Notes: generated by a model not told the origin, from the sequence alone. DNA of 21,719 bases from CAYOKT01 sp964404605 (GCA_964404605.1 CAYOKT010000049.1:1-21719); one strand, 5' to 3'; numbered from the stretch's first letter, positions 13,768-21,317 are shown. Translations and numbers: made by a program.

Positions 13768-14352
13768 TTATTTCGCCGCTTTGCCGGCCTTGCGCCGGAC
13801 CTGCTCGTTGTTGTACCGGATCCCCTTGCCCTTGTAAGGCTCCGGGGGACGAATCCGCCGCATCCGCGCCGCCACCTGGCCGACGAGGCGCTTGCTCGCG
13901 CCGCGGATACGGATCGCGATGTTCTGGTTTTCAATCTGCTTCGTCACCCCGGCCTCAGCCCACTGCGAGGGCATCAGCAGCTCGAAGGTGATTCCCGGGG
14001 GGGCGCCCATCCACACCGGGTGGGAGAAACCCACGCGGAGCATCACGCCCGAGCCCTTCTTTTCCGCGGTGTAGCCGACGCCGACGACCAGCAGGATCTT
14101 CTCGAACCCCACGCTCACGCCCTCGACCATGTTCGCCAACAGGGAGCGCGAAAGGCCGTGCATCGCGCGGTGGCGCGTGGTTTCGCCGCGGCGGTTGACA
14201 CGCGCGACACCGTCCTCGACGACCACCTCGACCTCGTCCACGAAGGTGTGGCTCAACTCGCCGAGCGGACCCTTCACATGAACGGTCTGCCCGTCGATCT
14301 TCAGCTCGACCTTCTCCGGAATCGGTATCGGCAGTTTCCCGATGCGGGACAT
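13768..14352 (-). CDS. rplF: 50S ribosomal protein L6 (uL6)
   Basis: 194 residues. Two repeated alpha/beta domains near the GTPase-associated region of the 50S subunit. The start ATG 14352 (MSRIGKLPIPIPEKVELKID) fits the family and has GGAGGAG upstream. An in-frame opening to 14403 would add 17 basic residues with no family match. Other marks are VHVKGPLGELSH, LLANMVEGVSVGFEK, GFSHPV, and the C-terminal RIRPPEPYKGKGIRYNNEQV. It follows rpsH by 53 nt. Confidence 0.97.
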   Translation of the reverse strand: MSRIGKLPIPIPEKVELKIDGQTVHVKGPLGELSHTFVDEVEVVVEDGVARVNRRGETTRHRAMHGLSRSLLANMVEGVSVGFEKILLVVGVGYTAEKKGSGVMLRVGFSHPVWMGAPPGITFELLMPSQWAEAGVTKQIENQNIAIRIRGASKRLVGQVAARMRRIRPPEPYKGKGIRYNNEQVRRKAGKAAK

Positions 14353-14405
14353 CTTTCTCCTCCGGGGTCTGCTCGCCGGCGGCCTCGCCGCCCGCTTCCC
14401 CACAC

Positions 14406-14807
14406 TTACCAGATGTACAGCAGCACTTCGCCGCCGACATTCTCCTGTTTCGCCCGGCCGCCGGTCAACAACCCCTTGGGGGTGGAGAGGACGGCGACGC
14501 CGAGACCGTTGCGGACGCGCGGAATCTCATCGACCCCCACATACCGGCGCAGGCCGGGACGGCTCACCCGCTGCAGGTCGGTGATCGCCGACTTGCCCTG
14601 GCGGTCGAACTTGAGGAACACGCGCAGGATGCCCTGCTGGCCGTCGTCGATGTTGAGATAATCCCGAATGTATCCCTCGTCCACGAGGATTCGGGTGATT
14701 TCACGCTTGATCCGCGATGCGGGAATGTCCACCCGGCGGTGCCCCGCGCGAATGGCGTTGCGGATCCGCGTGAGGTAATCCGCGATTGGATCAGTAACTC
14801 TTGACAC
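14406..14807 (-). CDS. rpsH: 30S ribosomal protein S8 (uS8)
   Basis: 133 residues, the normal length. It binds the central domain of 16S rRNA and in E. coli represses the spc operon. Features are DPIADYLTRIRNAIRAGHR, then IPASRIKREITRIL, DEGYIRDY, and the RNA-binding C-terminus RVRNGLGVAVLSTPKGLLTG with GGEVLLYIW. The start is GTG 14807 with AAGGAAGGA about 10 nt upstream. It lies 46 nt after rpsN. Confidence 0.98.
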   Translation of the reverse strand: MSRVTDPIADYLTRIRNAIRAGHRRVDIPASRIKREITRILVDEGYIRDYLNIDDGQQGILRVFLKFDRQGKSAITDLQRVSRPGLRRYVGVDEIPRVRNGLGVAVLSTPKGLLTGGRAKQENVGGEVLLYIW

Positions 14808-14853
14808 GGTCAGTATCCTTCCTTACGGGACTTAACCACGCCGCCGCCCGCGC

Positions 14854-15039
14854 TCACCAGCTCGACTTGGAAACGCCGGGGATCATCCCCTGCAGCGCCA
14901 GTTCACGGAAGCAGATGCGGCAGATGCCGAACTTGCGGATGTAGGCCCGCGGCCGCCCGCAGCGCGAGCAGCGGTTGTACTGCCGCACCTTGTACTTGGG
15001 CTCCCGCTTCGCCTTGGCAATCAGCGCTTTCTTCGCCAT
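14854..15039 (-). CDS. rpsN: 30S ribosomal protein S14 (uS14), zinc-binding short form
   Basis: 61 residues, the length of the type-Z protein. The zinc ribbon is Cys24-x2-Cys27 ... Cys40-x2-Cys43 in RCSRCGRPRAYIRKFGICRI, and the C-terminus GMIPGVSKSSW is canonical. It sits in the 30S head near S3 and S10. ATG 15039 is 12 nt after rplE. It is the zinc-bearing (C+) form, not the long Cys-free form. Confidence 0.98.
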   Translation of the reverse strand: MAKKALIAKAKREPKYKVRQYNRCSRCGRPRAYIRKFGICRICFRELALQGMIPGVSKSSW

Positions 15040-15051
15040 GAAACGTCCTTG

Positions 15052-15726
15052 TTACGAAACGGCCTCGGCGGCCGGTTGCACGACCCGCTTGCGGAAGGGG
15101 CAGCCCAGCGCCTCGAGCAGCGCGCGGCCCTCTTCGTCGTCGCGGGCGGTGGTCGCGATGATGATATCCATCCCGTGGATCTTCGCCACCTTGTCGTAGT
15201 CGATCTCCGGGAAGACGATCTGCTCCCGGATGCCGAAGCTGTAGTTCCCCCGGCCGTCGAAGCTGCGATCCGGCAGGCCGCGGAAGTCCCTCACCCGCGG
15301 GATGGCGATGCTGAACAGCTTGTCGAGAAACTCCCACATCCTGAACCGCCGCAGGGTCACCTTCGCGCCGACCTGCATCCCCTCGCGCAGCTTGAAGTTG
15401 CTGATCGACTTCCTCGCCCGGGTGACCACCGCCTTCTGGCCGGTGATCGTCTCCAGCTCGTCGATCACGCTGTCCAGCAGCCGCTGGTCGTTGTGGGCGT
15501 CGCCGATGCCGACGTTGAGCACCACCTTCTCGACCGTGGGCACCTGCATCACGTTCCGGTATCCGAAGCGCTTCATCAGGGCGGGCACCACCTCCTCGCG
15601 GTAGCGCACGGCCAACCGGGGAACGTATCCCTCCGGCGGAGGGGTCGGCTGGACGCCCTTCGCGCCCTTCTTCTCCTCGCCGGCGGGCTCTTCGCTACGC
15701 TTCTGCTTGTCCTTCTTCGCCACCAC
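15052..15726 (-). CDS. rplE: 50S ribosomal protein L5 (uL5) with N-terminal extension
   Basis: 224 residues, against about 179-187 in most bacteria. It binds 5S rRNA and P-site tRNA in the central protuberance. The normal L5 starts near residue 34 (YVPRLAVRYREEVVPALMKR) and includes VMQVPTVEKVVLNVGIG, GQKAVVTRARKSISNFKLR and the C-terminal MDIIIATTARDDEEGRALLE. Residues 1-33 are an added Lys/Glu/Pro-rich segment. The start is GTG 15726, supported by AAGGGAG 4 nt upstream and by the lack of a good later start before the core. It follows rplX by 8 nt. Confidence 0.97.
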   Translation of the reverse strand: MVAKKDKQKRSEEPAGEEKKGAKGVQPTPPPEGYVPRLAVRYREEVVPALMKRFGYRNVMQVPTVEKVVLNVGIGDAHNDQRLLDSVIDELETITGQKAVVTRARKSISNFKLREGMQVGAKVTLRRFRMWEFLDKLFSIAIPRVRDFRGLPDRSFDGRGNYSFGIREQIVFPEIDYDKVAKIHGMDIIIATTARDDEEGRALLEALGCPFRKRVVQPAAEAVS

Positions 15727-15734
15727 AAACTCCC

Positions 15735-16094
15735 TTAGCCGAGGGTCTCGCCCGAGACCTTCGCCACGCGGACGCGGCGCTTCTTGCCGCCCTCACCCTC
15801 AACGAAGCTGTGACCGATACGCGTCGGCTTGCCGCTCTTCGGGTCGATCACCTTGACGTTCGAGAGGTGGATCTTCCCCTCGCGCTCGATGATGCCGCCC
15901 TGAGGGATCTTCTGGTTCGGCTTGGTGTGCCGCTTGATGAAGCGGACGCCCTCGACGATAATCCTGTCCTCGTCGGGGAAGACCTTCAGCACCTTGCCGC
16001 GCTTACCCTTTTCGTTGCCGCTGATCACCAGGACCTCATCGCCCTTGCGGACCTTCATCTGGTGACGGGGCACTCTCTTCTTGCGCCGGATCAC
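15735..16094 (-). CDS. rplX: 50S ribosomal protein L24 (uL24)
   Basis: 119 residues. It is one of the initiators of 50S assembly, near the tunnel exit. The KOW motif is in KVRKGDEVLVISGNEKGKRG and KVLKVFPDEDRIIVEGV, followed by HTKPNQKIPQGGIIEREG and SNVKVIDPKSGKPTRIGH. The start is GTG 16094, which has GGAGGT just upstream and overlaps the rplN stop (GTGA). The in-frame ATG at residue 13 has no good ribosome site. The N-terminal 12 residues are a modest basic extension. Confidence 0.96.
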   Translation of the reverse strand: MIRRKKRVPRHQMKVRKGDEVLVISGNEKGKRGKVLKVFPDEDRIIVEGVRFIKRHTKPNQKIPQGGIIEREGKIHLSNVKVIDPKSGKPTRIGHSFVEGEGGKKRRVRVAKVSGETLG

Positions 16095-16459
16095 AGTACC
16101 TCCGGGGCCAGGCTGACGATTTTCATGTATTCATGCTCACGCAGCTCCCGGGCCACGGGCCCGAAAATGCGCGTTCCCTTCGGCTCGTGCCGCTCGTCCA
16201 GGATCACCGCGGCGTTGTCATCGAAGCGGATGTAGGTGCCGTCCTTGCGGCGCACCGCCTTCTTCGTCCGCACGATCACCGCGCGCTGGATCGAGCCTTT
16301 CTTCACCGGGCTGTTGGGAATTGCGCTCTTCACGCTGCCAATGACCACATCGCCGAGGGAGGCGTAGCGCCGCCCCGTGCCCCCGAGGATGCGGAAACAC
16401 TTCAGCTTCTTCGCGCCGGTGTTGTCGGCGACGGTGAGAACTGTCTCTTCCTGAATCAT
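16091..16459 (-). CDS. rplN: 50S ribosomal protein L14 (uL14)
   Basis: 122 residues, the invariant length. It lies on the 50S interface side near helix 14 of 16S rRNA. It begins MIQEETVLTVADNTGAKKLK and continues RILGGTGRRYASLGDVVIGSV, KKGSIQRAVIVRTKK and a canonical end ELREHEYMKIVSLAPEVL. The ATG has a weak upstream GAGA. It stands after a 92-nt spacer that, in E. coli, would be the boundary between the S10 and spc operons. Confidence 0.98.
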   Translation of the reverse strand: MIQEETVLTVADNTGAKKLKCFRILGGTGRRYASLGDVVIGSVKSAIPNSPVKKGSIQRAVIVRTKKAVRRKDGTYIRFDDNAAVILDERHEPKGTRIFGPVARELREHEYMKIVSLAPEVL

Positions 16460-16551
16460 GACCGTCTCTCGCGCGACCGCCCGCCGGGCGTCGCCGCGCC
16501 CTCATCTTCGCGTTGATTCCCGCCCGGACGGGAGATCACCCTGCCGGGACT
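16460..16551 (-). promoter_or_regulatory. rpsQ-rplN spacer with two hairpins (S10/spc boundary)
   Basis: A 92-nt non-coding spacer, long for this cluster. Read on the minus strand, it holds a hairpin TCCCG/CGGGA with a 6-nt loop and further on CGCCC/GGGCG with a 3-nt loop. No sigma-70-like -35/-10 pair or T-run is visible. Because spc starts with rplN in E. coli, this may be a transcription, processing or attenuation boundary; that is inference from gene order. Confidence 0.35.
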
Positions 16552-16812
16552 TCACTCCGCCCGCTTGAGGATTTCGACCACGCGCCACCGCTTGCTGCGG
16601 CTCAACGGCCGGGTCTCCATCAGGCGGACCTCGTCGCCCACGCGGCACTCGTTCGCCTCGTCGTGGGCGTGGTACTTCTTCGATTTCGTGATGAACTTGT
16701 GGTACAACGGGTGCTTCACCCGCCGTGAAACCCGGACGGTGATGGTCTTCTCCATCTTGTCCGAGACCACGGTGCCGGACACCGTCTTCCGTCGATTCCG
16801 CGTCGTCTCCAC
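16552..16812 (-). CDS. rpsQ: 30S ribosomal protein S17 (uS17)
   Basis: 86 residues, an OB-fold protein that binds 16S rRNA early in assembly. It begins METTRNRRKTVSGTVVSDKM and includes EKTITVRVSRRVKHPLYHKF, KSKKYHAHDE, and the family end RPLSRSKRWRVVEILKRAE. The start is GTG 16812, with GGAGGAG about 9 nt upstream inside the end of rpmC. There are 2 nt between the genes. Confidence 0.98.
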   Translation of the reverse strand: METTRNRRKTVSGTVVSDKMEKTITVRVSRRVKHPLYHKFITKSKKYHAHDEANECRVGDEVRLMETRPLSRSKRWRVVEILKRAE

Positions 16813-16814
16813 GG

Positions 16815-17051
16815 CTACCGCTCCTCCGCTTTGGCTTCACCGGCGCCGTGGACGGCAGCCGCTTCCATTTCCCGGATCAGGGTCGTGATCCGCGCCACCT
16901 CACGCCGCGCGTAGCGGACCCTGATCGGGCTTTCGAGCTGGCTCGAACCGAGCTGGAACCGCAGGTTCGCCAGCTCCTCCTCGGCGTCCGCGAGGCGCGC
17001 CCGCAGCTCGTCGAGCGATAGTTCGCGAAGTTCGTCCGTGATGCGGCCCAT
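16815..17051 (-). CDS. rpmC: 50S ribosomal protein L29 (uL29)
   Basis: 78 residues, a helical hairpin at the tunnel exit and part of the trigger factor/SRP docking site. The core is ELRELSLDELRARLADAEEE, then LANLRFQLGSSQLESPIRVR and ARREVARITTLIREME. About 13 residues of Ala/Gly/Glu after EME extend beyond the common 62-68 length. ATG 17051 lies 1 nt after the rplP stop. Confidence 0.97.
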   Translation of the reverse strand: MGRITDELRELSLDELRARLADAEEELANLRFQLGSSQLESPIRVRYARREVARITTLIREMEAAAVHGAGEAKAEER

Positions 17052-17052
17052 C

Positions 17053-17466
17053 CTATCCCTCCAACCTGCCGACGATCTTCGTCTTCACCGGCAGCTTGTG
17101 GCCCGCCAGCCGCAGCGCCTCGCGGGCGAGACTCTCGTCGACCCCGGAGAGCTCGAACATCACACGCCCCGGCTTGACCACGGCCACCCAGAACTCCGGC
17201 GATCCCTTGCCCTTCCCCATGCGGACCTCCGCCGGCTTCTTCGTCACCGGCTTGTCCGGGAAGATGCGGATCCAGACCTTTCCGCCACGCTTGATGTGGC
17301 GGGTCATGGCGACACGCGCGGCCTCGATCTGCCGCGACGTGATCCAGCCCGGCTCCAGGGTCATGATCCCCCACTGCCCGAAGGAGACCTTGTTCCCCCG
17401 GTAGGAGAGGCCCCTCATCCTGCCCCGCTGGACCTTGCGCCAGCGTACTCGTTTCGGTGCAAGCAT
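17053..17466 (-). CDS. rplP: 50S ribosomal protein L16 (uL16)
   Basis: 137 residues, the normal size. It sits near the A-site tRNA and is a late assembly factor of the 50S subunit. It begins MLAPKRVRWRKVQRGRMRGL and includes VSFGQWGIMTLEPGWITSRQ, IEAARVAMTRHIKRGGKVWI, RIFPDKPVTKKPAEVRMGKG, KGSPEFWVAVVKPGRVMFEL and the conserved REALRLAGHKLPVKTKIV. It lies 56 nt after rpsC. Confidence 0.98.
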   Translation of the reverse strand: MLAPKRVRWRKVQRGRMRGLSYRGNKVSFGQWGIMTLEPGWITSRQIEAARVAMTRHIKRGGKVWIRIFPDKPVTKKPAEVRMGKGKGSPEFWVAVVKPGRVMFELSGVDESLAREALRLAGHKLPVKTKIVGRLEG

Positions 17467-17522
17467 GTTGTTCGTCCCTGTTTCGAACGCCCGGCTTCGC
17501 AGCAGCAGCTACGCCGGGAGGC

Positions 17523-18179
17523 TCAGGAAGCGGCCTTGCCTTCCATCTGGCCCCGCCCGAGGATCTCACCCTTGCAGATCCACACCTTGACCCCGATGGT
17601 GCCATAGGTGGTTTTCGCCACGTCCTGGGCGTAGTCGATGTCGGCGCGCAGGGTGTGCAGGGGAATCCGTCCCTCCTTGTACACCTCGCTGCGGCTCATC
17701 TCCGCGCCTCCGAGGCGGCCGGCGCAGCGCACCTTGATCCCCTCGGCGCCCATCCGCATCGCCGCCTGGATCGCCCGCTTCATCGCCCGGCGGAAACTGA
17801 CCCGGCCGCGCAGCTGGTGCGCGATGGACTCGGCCACCAGCGCCGCCTCGATCTCCGGGCGCTTGATCTCGAAGATGTTGAGCTGGATGTCCTTGCCGGT
17901 CAGGCGTGAGAGCTCGGCCTTCAGCTTGTCCACCTCCGAACCCTTGCGCCCGATGACGATGCCCGGCCGCGCGGTGTGAATCGAGATGGTCACCAGCTTC
18001 GGCGTCCGCTCGATCTCGACCCGCGCCACCCCGGCGTTCTGCAACCGCTTATCGAGGTAACGGCGCAGAATCAGGTCCTCACTCAGCCTCTCGGCGAAGT
18101 GGGTCTCGTCAAACCAGTTGCTGCTCCAAGTCCGGTTGACCTTCAGGCGGAACCCGACCGGATGGACTTTTTGTCCCAT
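17523..18179 (-). CDS. rpsC: 30S ribosomal protein S3 (uS3)
   Basis: 218 residues. It lies at the mRNA entry and has helicase function with S4 and S5. MGQKVHPVGFRL starts the family; the KH domain has GIVIGRKG at 73-80; the C-terminal domain has GVKVWICKGEILG near the end. Other marks are GRVSFRRAMKRAIQAAMRMG and GAEGIKVRCAGRLGGAEMSR. ATG 18179 has GGAGGAAGGGAAGC upstream, 16 nt after the rplV stop. The C-terminal tail after ILG is short. Confidence 0.98.
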   Translation of the reverse strand: MGQKVHPVGFRLKVNRTWSSNWFDETHFAERLSEDLILRRYLDKRLQNAGVARVEIERTPKLVTISIHTARPGIVIGRKGSEVDKLKAELSRLTGKDIQLNIFEIKRPEIEAALVAESIAHQLRGRVSFRRAMKRAIQAAMRMGAEGIKVRCAGRLGGAEMSRSEVYKEGRIPLHTLRADIDYAQDVAKTTYGTIGVKVWICKGEILGRGQMEGKAAS

Positions 18180-18195
18180 GCTTCCCTTCCTCCGC

Positions 18196-18552
18196 CTACT
18201 CGCGGGCCTCGACGACGATGGTCATGTGGCTGGTGCGCTTTCGGATGCGCGTCGCGCGCCCCATGGCGCGGGGACGCCACCGTTTCAGCGTGGGTCCCTC
18301 GTCCACGCGCACCTCGCGGATCACCGCCTCGTTGACGTTGATCCCGCGAGCCTCCTCGCGGTTCACCAGGTTCGCCAGGGCGCTGCGCAGCAGCTTTTCG
18401 ATGTACACGGCGGCCCGCTTCGGCGAATGGGTGAGCACCCCCTGGGCGGCGCCCGCCTTCATCCCACGGATCATGTCCGCCACAAGGCGCGCCTTTCGCG
18501 GGGCGATGCGGACATACCGGGCCGTGGCCTTTGCCTGCATGGTCTCACTCAT
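18196..18552 (-). CDS. rplV: 50S ribosomal protein L22 (uL22)
   Basis: 118 residues. It reaches into the nascent peptide tunnel with a beta hairpin. The core begins KATARYVRIAPRKARLVADM, includes RGMKAGAAQGVLTHSPKRAA, and ends with EGPTLKRWRPRAMGRATRIR and SHMTIVVEARE, the tunnel hairpin and C-terminal strand. The start at ATG 18552 has AAGGTG upstream; ATG 18540, four residues later, is an alternative. It is 1 nt after rpsS. Confidence 0.97.
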   Translation of the reverse strand: MSETMQAKATARYVRIAPRKARLVADMIRGMKAGAAQGVLTHSPKRAAVYIEKLLRSALANLVNREEARGINVNEAVIREVRVDEGPTLKRWRPRAMGRATRIRKRTSHMTIVVEARE

Positions 18553-18553
18553 C

Positions 18554-18841
18554 TCACTTCACCTTGCCGGCGCGTTCACTCCTTCTGCCGACATGACCGC
18601 GATAGGTGCGCGTCGGCGCGAACTCGCCCAGCTTGTGCCCCACCATGTTCTCCGTGACGAACACCGGCAGATGCTTTTTCCCGTTGTGCACCGCAATCGT
18701 CAACCCGACGAAATCCGGCGTGATCGTGCTGCGGCGCGACCAGGTCTTGATCACCTTCTTGCTGCCGCTGCGCTGGGCCTCTTCAATCTTCTTCGCGAGG
18801 TGCTCGTCGATGAAGGGTCCCTTTTTCACGGATCGGGCCAT
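18554..18841 (-). CDS. rpsS: 30S ribosomal protein S19 (uS19)
   Basis: 95 residues. In the 30S head, it forms a complex with S13. MARSVKKGPFIDEHLAKKIE begins it, then KTWSRRSTITPDFVGLTIAV, HNGKKHLPVFVTENMVGHKL and the canonical GEFAPTRTYRGHVGRRSERA. ATG 18841 is 29 nt after rplB. The sequence is canonical throughout. Confidence 0.98.
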   Translation of the reverse strand: MARSVKKGPFIDEHLAKKIEEAQRSGSKKVIKTWSRRSTITPDFVGLTIAVHNGKKHLPVFVTENMVGHKLGEFAPTRTYRGHVGRRSERAGKVK

Positions 18842-18870
18842 TGGGCCGCTCTCCCTGTTCTCTCACCCTG

Positions 18871-19698
18871 TTACTTCTGGTTCCGGCGCTTCAGGATATG
18901 CTTGTCGGACGCCTTTTTCTTCCGTGTCTTGTACCCCTTGGTCGGCTTGCCCCACGGGGTGCAGGGGTGACGGCCGCCCGAGGAACGGCCTTCGCCGCCG
19001 CCCATCGGGTGGTCCACCGGGTTCATCGCCACGCCGCGGGTGTTGGGACGCCGGCCGAGCCAGCGGGACTTGCCCGCCTTGCCGAACATCACGTTCTCGT
19101 GGTTCTCGTTGCCGACGATGCCGATGGTCGCCATGCAGCCCTCGGGCACCTGGCGCATCTCGCCGGACGGCATCTTCAGCACCGCCATGCCGGAGTCGCG
19201 GGCCATGAGGCGGACGGAGGCTCCCGCGCTGCGCGCGATCTGCCCGCCGCGGCCGGGCTTCAACTCGACGTTGTGAATCTCCGTGCCGAACGGGATCACC
19301 GAGAGCGGCATGGCGTTGCCGGGACGGATCCCGACCGGCTCGCGCGCGCTGTAGACCTCGTCTCCGACCTGAAGGCCGCGGGGGGAAAGGATGTACCGCT
19401 TCTCCCCGTCACGGTAGATCAGCAGGGCGATGTTCGCGCTGCGGTTCGGGTCGTACTCGATGGTCGCCACGCGCGCGGGGATGCCGTACTTGTCCCGCTT
19501 GAAATCGATGCGGCGGTAGCGCCTCTTGTGCCCGCCGCCGCGCTGCCAGGCGGTGATCCGGCCGTTGTTGTTCCGCCCACCGGTCTTCTTCAGCGGCTCG
19601 AGCAGGCTCTTCTCCGGCTCAACCTTGCTCAACTCGCCGTAGTCCAGGTTCACCCGGAAACGCTGGCTCGGTGTGACGGGGTTATATTTTTTCAACAT
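18871..19698 (-). CDS. rplB: 50S ribosomal protein L2 (uL2)
   Basis: 275 residues. It is a core 23S rRNA-binding protein close to the peptidyl-transferase centre and needed for subunit joining. It starts MLKKYNPVTPSQRFRVNLDY and contains the OB-fold and SH3-like domains. The C-terminal NPVDHPMGGGEGRSSGGRHP holds His230, equivalent to the conserved functional histidine (His229 in E. coli). ATG 19698 has GAGGGG upstream. There are 63 nt between it and rplW, without a gene. Confidence 0.98.
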   Translation of the reverse strand: MLKKYNPVTPSQRFRVNLDYGELSKVEPEKSLLEPLKKTGGRNNNGRITAWQRGGGHKRRYRRIDFKRDKYGIPARVATIEYDPNRSANIALLIYRDGEKRYILSPRGLQVGDEVYSAREPVGIRPGNAMPLSVIPFGTEIHNVELKPGRGGQIARSAGASVRLMARDSGMAVLKMPSGEMRQVPEGCMATIGIVGNENHENVMFGKAGKSRWLGRRPNTRGVAMNPVDHPMGGGEGRSSGGRHPCTPWGKPTKGYKTRKKKASDKHILKRRNQK

Positions 19699-19761
19699 AT
19701 GCCCCTCACGGGATTCTCACAGTCGTGCGGCGCTGGGCGCAGCCCCGCACCACGTCGGGTA

Positions 19762-20061
19762 TTACACGTTCTCGTACAGCTCCAGCTTGTGCCCTTCCTT
19801 CAGGGTCACCACCGCCTTCTTCCACGAGCGGCGGCGCCCCTCGTAGCGGCCCATCCGCTTCAGCTTCCCGTGCACCGTGATCGTGCGGACGGACTGGACC
19901 TCCACATCGAAGATCTCCTCCACCGCCCGCTTGATCTCGATCTTGTTCGTGCTGCGGGGCACCTCGAAGGCGTACGAGTTTTCCGTCTCCTGCAACCGTA
20001 CGCTCTTCTCGGTCATCAGCGGCCGCTTAAGCAGCTTCCTGAGCTCGACGTTTCTGTCCAC
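19762..20061 (-). CDS. rplW: 50S ribosomal protein L23 (uL23)
   Basis: 99 residues, a tunnel-exit protein that docks trigger factor and SRP. Core motifs are LLKRPLMTEKSVRLQETENS, YAFEVPRSTNKIEIKRAVEE and IFDVEVQSVRTITVHGKLKR, followed by the GRYEGRRRSWKKAVVTLKEG end. The start is GTG 20061, with GGAGGT 5 nt upstream; this makes it overlap the end of rplD by 35 nt. The overlap is larger than usual but both reading frames look intact. Confidence 0.96.
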   Translation of the reverse strand: MDRNVELRKLLKRPLMTEKSVRLQETENSYAFEVPRSTNKIEIKRAVEEIFDVEVQSVRTITVHGKLKRMGRYEGRRRSWKKAVVTLKEGHKLELYENV

Positions 20062-20683
20062 CCAGCACCTCCGAGATCGGCTCGAGCGCCCCCTCCATGA
20101 GGAGAAGCACCCGGTGATTCAACAGGTCGTAGGTCGAAGCCTCGACCGCCACCCGCACATCGCAGAGCGGCAAATTGCGCGTCGAACGCACGAGGTTCTT
20201 GTCATACCCCGGCGTGAGGATGAGAACCTTCTCGTTCTCCAGCTCCAGGGCGCGCAGGAGGGTGGTCACCTCTTTCGTCCTCGGCGCGTCCAGGGTGAAA
20301 TCCTCGACCAGGCGGATCGCCTCTTCCGCCGCCCGGGTCGCCAGGGCGCCGGCGCGGGCGAGACGGTTCACCTTGTGCGGCAGCCGCATGATGTAAGGAT
20401 GCGGCTGCGGGCCGAAGATGGTGCCGCCATGCCGCCACAACGGGCTGCTGTTGGTTCCGGCGCGGGCGACGCCGCGGCCCTTCTGACGCCAGGGCTTGGC
20501 CCCGCCGCCGCGCACCCGGGAACGGTTGCGGGAAGCGTGCGTCCCCTGCCGCATCCGTGCGCGCTGAACCTTCACCGCCAGGTACATCACGTGCTCGTTC
20601 GGTTCGATCCCGAACACCGATGCATCCAGCTCCACCTCGCGCCCCGTCGGCTTTCCCTCCCGGGTCAAGACCGGCAGTTTCAT
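20027..20683 (-). CDS. rplD: 50S ribosomal protein L4 (uL4)
   Basis: 218 residues. It lines the exit tunnel with an extended loop and in E. coli regulates the S10 operon by attenuation. It begins MKLPVLTREGKPTGREVELD; the loop RVRGGGAKPWRQKGRGVARA and GTNSSPLWRHGGTIFGPQPH are the tunnel hallmark. The C-terminal ALEPISEVLGGQKRRAQEAA overlaps the start of rplW by 35 nt. ATG 20683 is 13 nt after rplC. Confidence 0.97.
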   Translation of the reverse strand: MKLPVLTREGKPTGREVELDASVFGIEPNEHVMYLAVKVQRARMRQGTHASRNRSRVRGGGAKPWRQKGRGVARAGTNSSPLWRHGGTIFGPQPHPYIMRLPHKVNRLARAGALATRAAEEAIRLVEDFTLDAPRTKEVTTLLRALELENEKVLILTPGYDKNLVRSTRNLPLCDVRVAVEASTYDLLNHRVLLLMEGALEPISEVLGGQKRRAQEAA

Positions 20684-20696
20684 TGTCCCACTTCCT

Positions 20697-21317
20697 TTAG
20701 GCTTTCCGCAGCTCGACCACGGAGTTGCGTGCGCCCGGCACGGCGCCGCGGACCAGCACCAGGTTGCGGTCCGGGATCATCTCGATGATCTCCAGGTTGC
20801 GCACCGTGATCGTCTTGTTCCCGTACTGCCCCGGCATGCGCTGTCCCTTCCACACGCGGGCCGGATAGGCGGAGGACCCGATGGAACCCGGTCCGCGGAA
20901 ACTCTCGTGCGTACCGTGCGACGCCTTATGGCCGCCGAAGTTGTGACGCTTGATCACCCCGGCGAAGCCCCGCCCGCGGGAGACCCCGCGGACATGAACC
21001 AGGTCGCCCTCCGCGAAGATCTTGTCCACGGTGAGGGTTTCACCGACCTCCGCGCCGCCCATGCCGCGGAATTCGCGCAGCACCCGGGTCGCGGGGACCC
21101 CGGCGCGGGAAAAGTGCCCCTTCATCGGGCGGTTCACCCGGGACTCCTTCTTCGCCTGAAAGCCGAGCTGAAGGGCGTCATACCCGTCCGGGCCGTCCGC
21201 GCGCTTCACCTGCACCACCGGACAGGGGCCCACCTCCAGCACCGTCACCGGGATCTGCCGCCCCCCCCGGTAAACGGAGGTCATGCCGACTTTCCGGCCC
21301 AACAATCCTTCCGGCAT
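20697..21317 (-). CDS. rplC: 50S ribosomal protein L3 (uL3)
   Basis: 206 residues. It binds near the peptidyl-transferase entry and starts 50S assembly. The start ATG 21317 gives MPEGLLGRKVGMTSVYRGGR, the family beginning; a TTG further up (21347) would overlap rpsJ and has no family match. Marks include KGHFSRAGVPATRVLREFRG, SRGRGFAGVIKRHNFGGHKA and HGTHESFRGPGSIGSSAYPA with WKGQRMPGQYGNKTITVRNL. It lies 13 nt after rpsJ with GAGAGGG upstream. Confidence 0.97.
   Translation of the reverse strand: MPEGLLGRKVGMTSVYRGGRQIPVTVLEVGPCPVVQVKRADGPDGYDALQLGFQAKKESRVNRPMKGHFSRAGVPATRVLREFRGMGGAEVGETLTVDKIFAEGDLVHVRGVSRGRGFAGVIKRHNFGGHKASHGTHESFRGPGSIGSSAYPARVWKGQRMPGQYGNKTITVRNLEIIEMIPDRNLVLVRGAVPGARNSVVELRKA

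Noticed and set aside
14353..14403. A longer start for L6 at 14403
   Set aside because: The extra 17 residues are not family-like, and GGAGGAG sits just before ATG 14352.
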